Assembly: GCF_001552715.1 (NCBI RefSeq)
Contig: NZ_BCRS01000036.1
Span: forward strand, 1-39,240
DNA: 39,240 nt
Reading direction: 5' to 3'
From: Mycolicibacterium vaccae NBRC 14118 = CIP 105934
GTDB taxonomy: Bacteria; Actinomycetota; Actinomycetes; Mycobacteriales; Mycobacteriaceae
The notes below the pieces were generated by a model. That model had not been told where the DNA came from and did no database searches. It saw only the letters and a list, made by a program, of their open reading frames with translations. Below, piece after piece: positions 34,837-39,240 of the stretch (positions within the stretch are counted from its first letter, which is position 1; the number at the start of each line of letters is the position of its first letter). The translations under genes and the position numbers were made by a program.

Positions 34837-34929
34837 GTGGGTGCTCTCATCATGGTCGGCACGCTGCTCGGGCTGGCCGTGCTGATCTTCGGACTGGTGA
34901 TCTACCTCGACCCGGAGGCGCGGCAGTGA
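34837..34929 (+). CDS. 30-aa single-helix membrane microprotein
   Basis: A short frame GTG-to-TGA encodes 30 residues, nearly all one membrane helix (MVGTLLGLAVLIFGLVIYL, residues ~6-24) followed by DPEARQ. AAAGGGGA lies about eight bases before the GTG. It sits as first gene after the TetR operator, 19 bp before the AveC-like gene, and in the same direction. Supporting points are the ribosome-binding site, helix composition and operon placement. No known family is recognised. It could be a small partner of the AveC-like membrane protein. Confidence 0.55.
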   Translation: MGALIMVGTLLGLAVLIFGLVIYLDPEARQ

Positions 34930-34948
34930 GCGCAAGGCGGGACCGCTG

Positions 34949-35737
34949 ATGGACTCCGGAATGCCCACCGCGCTGGTGGTCGGCCAGGCCTTCGCTTACA
35001 TCGGCGGTATCGCGTTTCTGGCCTTCGGTGTCTACCTGAGTATCCGGCGCGGTCGCTTGCATCCGCTTCTGCTGGTGTCGATCTCGGCGATCTCGTTCTC
35101 GTGGATCGAAGCCCCGTACGACTGGGCCGTCTACGCCCAGTTCCCGCCGGAGCTGCCGCGGATGCCGTCCTGGTGGCCGCTGAACATGACCTGGGGCGGG
35201 GGACTTCCCTCGGCCGTCCCCATCGGCTACATCGCCTACTTCGTGCTGCCCGCGGTCATCGGTGCGGCACTGGGGCGCAGGGTGGTGGCCCGCTTCGAGT
35301 GGCGCAGGCCGCAGACGCTGCTGGTGGTCGGCTTTCTGGTGGGCTTCTTCTGGGCGCTGGTGTTCAACGGGTTCTTCGGTCCCCGCTTCGGGGTCTTCTA
35401 CTACGGCTACGTGATCGACGGGCTCGCGCTGTTCCAGGGCACCAGATATCAGTACCCGGTCTACGACGCCGTCGCGATGGGCTTACAGATGATGGTGTTG
35501 ACCTACCTGCTCGGCCGCACCGACGACCAGGGCCGCAACGTCATCGAGGTGTGGTCGGACAGACGTTCTTCGAGCAAGGTCGGCTCGGCACTGTTGTCGG
35601 TCGCCGCGGTGGTGGTCGTGGGCCACGTCATGTACGCGGCGGTGTTCGCGCCGCACCTGGCGACCAAGCTCGGCGGGTACGTGACCGAGGGCCCGACCGA
35701 GCAGTTGTTCCCGCACATCGAGAATCAGCCGAGGTAG
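34949..35737 (+). CDS. AveC-like integral membrane protein (shorter form)
   Basis: The 262-aa protein has about seven membrane helices and little soluble sequence. It shares its topology and several motifs with the protein at 27048: WIEAPYDWAVYAQFP matches WQDPIMNWAPFAVYNP, and GTRYQYPVYDAV matches GTTFQFPLIWES. It lacks the long C-terminal tail of that copy. The two are distant paralogues in one cluster. Start ATG 34949 follows AAGGCGGGA; ATG 34961 is an alternative. P450 gene follows 11 bp after the stop. Function of the family here is unknown. Confidence 0.75.
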   Translation: MDSGMPTALVVGQAFAYIGGIAFLAFGVYLSIRRGRLHPLLLVSISAISFSWIEAPYDWAVYAQFPPELPRMPSWWPLNMTWGGGLPSAVPIGYIAYFVLPAVIGAALGRRVVARFEWRRPQTLLVVGFLVGFFWALVFNGFFGPRFGVFYYGYVIDGLALFQGTRYQYPVYDAVAMGLQMMVLTYLLGRTDDQGRNVIEVWSDRRSSSKVGSALLSVAAVVVVGHVMYAAVFAPHLATKLGGYVTEGPTEQLFPHIENQPR

Positions 35738-35748
35738 GGGTGCACACC

Positions 35749-36945
35749 ATGGCGACAGATCACACAGTCAAGGTGTACTACGACCCGTTCGACCACACCA
35801 TCGACGACGATCCGTATCCGGTGTGGCGGCGGATGCGCGAGGAAGCCCCGCTGTATCGCAACGACAAGTACAACTTCTACGCGCTGAGCCGATACGACGA
35901 TGTGGTCAAGGCGCTTCCGGACTGGGAGACCTACCGGTCCGGCAGGGGAACCACCGCCGACATCCTGTTCAACGGCATCGAGGTGCCGCCGGGCATCCTG
36001 CTGTTCGAGGATCCGCCGTTGCACGACCTGCACCGCCGACTGCTGTCGCGGGTCTTCACGCCCCGCCGAATGCTGGCGGTGGAGGACCTCGTGCGCGGAT
36101 TCTGCTCTCGCGCACTGGATCCGCTCCTCGATGGCGACGCATTCGACTTCGTCACCGACCTCGGGGCGATCATGCCGATGCGTACGATCGGCTACCTGCT
36201 CGGCATACCGGAGGAGGGCCAGGAGCAGATCCGTCAGCGCACGGACGACAACATCAAACTCGGTGACGACGTCGCCGATGTCAGCGCCACGGTGTTCGCC
36301 GAGTCGCTCGCGCTGTTCGCCGAGTACATCGAGTGGCGGTCGACGCATCCGTCCGACGACCTGATGACCGAGTTGCTCAACGCCGAGGTCGAGGAGCCGG
36401 ACGGCTCCCGGCGCCGGCTCGAACGCACCGAGGTGCTCGCCTACACCGCGATGATCGCCGGGGCGGGCGGGGAGACCACCGCCCGCCTGATCGGGTTCAT
36501 GGGGGAGCTGCTCGGCGCGCATCCCGACCAGCGCAGGCAACTGGTGGCCGATCCGACGCTGATCCCGCCGGCGGTCGAGGAGACACTGCGGTTCGAACCG
36601 CCGTCGCCGGTGCAGGCCCGCTACGTGGCGCGCGACGTCGAACTGTACGGGCACACGGTGACCGAGGGGTCCTACATACTGCTGCTCAACGGGTCGGCCA
36701 ACCGCGACGACACGCGGTTCGTCGACCCGGACCGCTTCGACATTCACCGCAAGGGCGGGCACCTGAGCTTCGGGCAGGGGCTGCACTTCTGCCTCGGCTC
36801 GGCGTTGGCGCGGCTTGAGGCCCGGGTGGCGTTCGAGGAGGTCCTCAAGCGGTGGCAGGACTGGGACGTCGACTACGACGGCGCCGTCCGGGCGCGCACG
36901 TCCAGCGTCCGCGGATGGGCGCGGCTGCCGGTGCGGACCCGCTGA
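35749..36945 (+). CDS. Cytochrome P450 (third of three)
   Basis: The 398-aa P450 has AGAGGETT in the I-helix (237-244, an extra Gly before the ETT), K-helix ETLR, and haem ligand Cys348 in FGQGLHFCLG. The N-terminus YDPFDHTIDDDPYPVW is typical of actinobacterial class I P450s. It is cotranscribed with the microprotein and AveC-like genes. As with the other two P450s, no redox partner is encoded beside it. An in-frame GTG at 35740 could add three residues; ATG 35749 is taken. Confidence 0.94.
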   Translation: MATDHTVKVYYDPFDHTIDDDPYPVWRRMREEAPLYRNDKYNFYALSRYDDVVKALPDWETYRSGRGTTADILFNGIEVPPGILLFEDPPLHDLHRRLLSRVFTPRRMLAVEDLVRGFCSRALDPLLDGDAFDFVTDLGAIMPMRTIGYLLGIPEEGQEQIRQRTDDNIKLGDDVADVSATVFAESLALFAEYIEWRSTHPSDDLMTELLNAEVEEPDGSRRRLERTEVLAYTAMIAGAGGETTARLIGFMGELLGAHPDQRRQLVADPTLIPPAVEETLRFEPPSPVQARYVARDVELYGHTVTEGSYILLLNGSANRDDTRFVDPDRFDIHRKGGHLSFGQGLHFCLGSALARLEARVAFEEVLKRWQDWDVDYDGAVRARTSSVRGWARLPVRTR

Positions 36946-36984
36946 GAAGCGGGGCGGCTTGCCGCGGCTGACACACTGGAGGGC

Positions 36985-37758
36985 GTGCGCTCCACACCAC
37001 AGTGCTGGCTGACCGACATGGACGGCGTGCTCGTCCGCGAGGAATACGCGCTACCCGGCGCCGCGGAGTTCCTGCAGCGTCTGATCGACCGGGAACGGCC
37101 GTTCCTGGTGCTCACCAACAATTCGATCTTCACCCCGCGGGATCTGGCCGCCCGGCTGGTCCGCTCCGGGCTGGCCGTCCCGGAGGGCGCGATCTGGACC
37201 TCCGCGATGGCCACCGCGGCGTTCCTGGCCGACCAGTTGCCCGGCGGTTCCGCGTACGTGATCGGCGAGGCAGGCCTGACCACAGCCCTACACGAGGCCG
37301 GCTACACCCTGACCGACATCGCGCCGGACTTCGTCGTGCTCGGCGAGACCCGCACGTACTCGTTCGAGGCGATCACCAAGGCCGTGCGCCTGATCCTGGG
37401 CGGTGCCCGGTTCATCGCCACCAACCCCGATGTCACCGGTCCGTCGGCTGAAGGCCCGCTGCCGGCCACCGGATCGGTGGCGGCGATGATCACCAGGGCC
37501 ACCGGACGCGAGCCGTACTTCGTGGGCAAGCCCAACCCGATGATGTTCCGCAGCGCGCTCAACCGGATCGAAGCCCACTCGGAATCCACCGTGATGGTGG
37601 GCGACCGGATGGACACCGACGTGGTGGCCGGCATCGAGGCGGGGCTGGAGACCATCCTGGTGCTCACCGGCTCGACCACGATCGAGGACGTCGAGCGTTA
37701 CCCGTTCCGCCCCAGCCGGGTGCTGCCGTCCATCGCGGAGGCGATCGAACTGGTGTGA
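36985..37758 (+). CDS. HAD-superfamily phosphatase, NagD-like (class IIA)
   Basis: The 257-aa hydrolase has nucleophile Asp11 and acid/base Asp13 (LTDMDGVLV), motif II in LTNNS, Lys in FVGKPNPMMF, and acidic motif IV GDRMDTDVVAG. This is the HAD-IIA layout of NagD-type nucleotide and sugar phosphatases. GTG 36985 lies seven bases after CACACT (36972-36977), so a leaderless message is possible. The 39-bp gap behind the P450 contains GCGG-CTTG-CCGC, only a weak hairpin. It is probably not part of the P450 cluster. Confidence 0.9.
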   Translation: MRSTPQCWLTDMDGVLVREEYALPGAAEFLQRLIDRERPFLVLTNNSIFTPRDLAARLVRSGLAVPEGAIWTSAMATAAFLADQLPGGSAYVIGEAGLTTALHEAGYTLTDIAPDFVVLGETRTYSFEAITKAVRLILGGARFIATNPDVTGPSAEGPLPATGSVAAMITRATGREPYFVGKPNPMMFRSALNRIEAHSESTVMVGDRMDTDVVAGIEAGLETILVLTGSTTIEDVERYPFRPSRVLPSIAEAIELV

Positions 37759-37770
37759 CGCGGCGCTTGC

Positions 37771-37776
37771 TAGCTT
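37771..37776 (+). promoter_or_regulatory. -10 element for the CoA-transferase, leaderless start predicted
   Basis: TAGCTT fits TANNNT and ends six bases before ATG 37783, with no ribosome-binding site in between. Confidence 0.4.
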
Positions 37777-37782
37777 GAGCGG

Positions 37783-38991
37783 ATGACCGAACCAGCGCCT
37801 GATCCGGCCCGGCCGCTGGCCGGCGTGCGCGTCGTGGAGATCTCCAGCTTCGTCGCAGTCCCGTTGGCGGGCATGACATTGGCTCAACTGGGCGCCGAGG
37901 TGGTGCGCGTCGATCCGGTGGGCGGCGCCGCGGATTACCGACGCTGGCCGCTCACCGAGTCCGGCGACAGCATCTACTGGGCCGGGCTCAACAAGGGCAA
38001 GCGCTCGCTGGCGGTCGACATGCGGTCTGACGGCGGACAGGAACTGGTCACCCGGCTGATCGCCGAGAGCGGGGTGTTCATCACCAATGTCGCCGGTCGG
38101 CAGTGGCATTCGTACGAAACGCTGAGCCGGGTGCGGTCCGACCTGATCCACGTCGAGGTGTCCGGTCGCCACGACGGCGGTACCGGCGTCGACTACACGG
38201 TCAACGCCGCCATCGGTTTTCCGATGGTGACCGGCCCCGCCGAACTGACCACACCGGTCAACCACGTGCTGCCCGCATGGGACGTCTCATGCGGCCTCTA
38301 TGCGGCTCTGTCGGTGGTCACCGCACTGCGCCACCGCGACGCCACCGGAGCCGGCCAGCAGATCAGCATCCCGTTGGAGAACGTCGCACTGGCCACCGCG
38401 GGCAACCTCAGCCTGCTGACCGAGGCGATGGTCAACGGCACCTCGCGGCAACGTATCGGCAACGCCGTCTACGGCACCTACGGGCAGAACTTCACCAGCA
38501 GCGACGGCATCTCCTACATGGTCGTCGCGCTGACCGGCCGCCACTTCCGCGACCTGACGAACTTGACAGGCACCTCTGAAGCCGTTGCCGCGCTTGCAGA
38601 TTCGCTGGGTGCGGACTTCTCCGACGAAGGTCAGCGGTACCGGCACCGGGAAGCGTTGAGCGCGTTGTTCGCCGAGTGGTTCAGCACGCACACCGGTGCC
38701 GAGATCGCCGCCGCGCTGTCGGCGACGTCGGTGCTGTGGGAGCGCTACCAAAGCTTCGGGGAGACCGCCGTCGACCCGCGGGTGACCGAGAACCCACTCT
38801 TCACCGAGCTCGACCAGCCGCGGGTGGGCCGCCATCTCGCCGCGGGTCTGCCGGTGTCTATCGACGGCGCGTACCCGCCGGCGGTCCCCGCCCCGGCGCT
38901 GGGCGACGACACCGCCACGGTCCTGGCCGACTGGCTGGCCATCGAACGCGGCCAGATCGACGACCTGTACGGGTCGGGCACGGTCGCGTGA
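37783..38991 (+). CDS. Class III CoA-transferase (CaiB/BaiF family)
   Basis: The 402-aa enzyme moves CoA between carboxylic acids. The N-terminus LAGVRVVEISSFVAVPLAG, then LGAEVVRVDPVGG, is diagnostic. Asp167 in PAWDVSCGLYAAL sits where the family's catalytic Asp (formyl-CoA transferase Asp169) is found. NKGKRSLAVDM is also conserved. Substrates cannot be predicted. The TGA overlaps the thioesterase GTG (GTGA), so the two acyl-CoA enzymes are coupled. Confidence 0.92.
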   Translation: MTEPAPDPARPLAGVRVVEISSFVAVPLAGMTLAQLGAEVVRVDPVGGAADYRRWPLTESGDSIYWAGLNKGKRSLAVDMRSDGGQELVTRLIAESGVFITNVAGRQWHSYETLSRVRSDLIHVEVSGRHDGGTGVDYTVNAAIGFPMVTGPAELTTPVNHVLPAWDVSCGLYAALSVVTALRHRDATGAGQQISIPLENVALATAGNLSLLTEAMVNGTSRQRIGNAVYGTYGQNFTSSDGISYMVVALTGRHFRDLTNLTGTSEAVAALADSLGADFSDEGQRYRHREALSALFAEWFSTHTGAEIAAALSATSVLWERYQSFGETAVDPRVTENPLFTELDQPRVGRHLAAGLPVSIDGAYPPAVPAPALGDDTATVLADWLAIERGQIDDLYGSGTVA

Positions 38992-39240
38992 GCACGCTGG
39001 GCGACCTGCTCGACGTCACCGAGACCGGGCCGGGCGACTGGCAGGGCCGCGCCTCCGGACCGGCGGGCAAGCGGGCCTACGGCGGCCAACTGGCGGCGCA
39101 GAGCCTGGCCGCGGCGGCCCGGACCGTGGACCGCGCCAAGGCGCCGACCGCGATGCACCTGCAGTTCCTGCGCGGCGGTGAGGCCGGTGACCCGGTCGAC
39201 TACCGGGTGCAGCACGTCCACGACGGCCGCACCGCGGCGT
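38988..39240 (+). CDS. Acyl-CoA thioesterase, TesB-like (3' end outside window)
   Basis: The first 84 residues only. They show a TesB-type N-terminal hot-dog domain: LLDVTETGPGDWQGRAS, YGGQLAAQSLAAAARTV and LQFLRGGEAGDPVDYRV. This family hydrolyses acyl-CoA to free acid and CoA. GTG 38988 overlaps the CoA-transferase stop. The catalytic residues of the second domain lie beyond the window. Confidence 0.85.
   Translation, partial: MSTLGDLLDVTETGPGDWQGRASGPAGKRAYGGQLAAQSLAAAARTVDRAKAPTAMHLQFLRGGEAGDPVDYRVQHVHDGRTAA

Overview
The window is high-GC actinobacterial chromosome, and its gene order is that of a Mycobacterium/Mycolicibacterium. The run smc - ftsY - amt - glnB - glnD - ffh - amidohydrolase - D-Ala-D-Ala carboxypeptidase - SnoaL-like - rpsP - KH protein - rimM - trmD - lppW - rplS - lepB - rnhB - DUF2469 matches, gene for gene, the block M. 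tuberculosis carries around Rv2922c-Rv2901c (comparison from memory, not a search). The differences (a type 2 IPP isomerase between smc and ftsY, a second carboxypeptidase paralogue, mgtE, and a large P450 cluster after DUF2469) suggest an environmental, rapid-growing species.

Positions 1-20818 are mostly housekeeping. They cover chromosome condensation (smc, cut by the window edge), isoprenoid supply (fni), co-translational protein targeting (ftsY, ffh, with signal peptidase lepB further on), and ammonium uptake with its sensing proteins (amt-glnB-glnD). They also cover peptidoglycan trimming (two tandem S11 carboxypeptidases), Mg2+ transport (mgtE), and ribosome and tRNA maturation (rpsP-khpA-rimM-trmD, rplS), followed by lepB-rnhB-DUF2469. 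Several genes start 6-7 nt downstream of a TANNNT or CANNNT -10 hexamer, which predicts leaderless mRNAs. The rpsP and rplS promoters share an almost identical element. The glnD start region carries two strong, mutually exclusive RNA structures.

Positions 20836-36945 form an accessory oxidation cluster of about 16 kb. A protein with two fused TetR units and an SDR lie on the minus strand. Divergent from them are a VWA protein and a CbbQ/NorQ-type AAA+ ATPase. A tightly coupled operon follows: a substrate-binding-protein-like gene with no signal peptide, an AveC-like membrane protein, an SDR, an aldehyde dehydrogenase, two P450s and a mycofactocin-type SDR. A convergent TetR gene then separates off a third transcript: a 30-aa membrane microprotein, a second AveC-like protein and a third P450. 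The likely overall chemistry is oxidation of a hydrophobic compound through alcohol and aldehyde to acid. The substrate cannot be read from sequence. Two candidate operators are visible: a 16-bp imperfect palindrome at two promoters, and TAATAG-N6-CTATTA beside the second TetR gene.

Positions 36985-39240 hold a HAD phosphatase, a class III CoA-transferase and the 5' part of a TesB-like thioesterase, possibly a separate acyl-CoA module. I found no tRNA, rRNA, CRISPR array, insertion sequence or phage gene.
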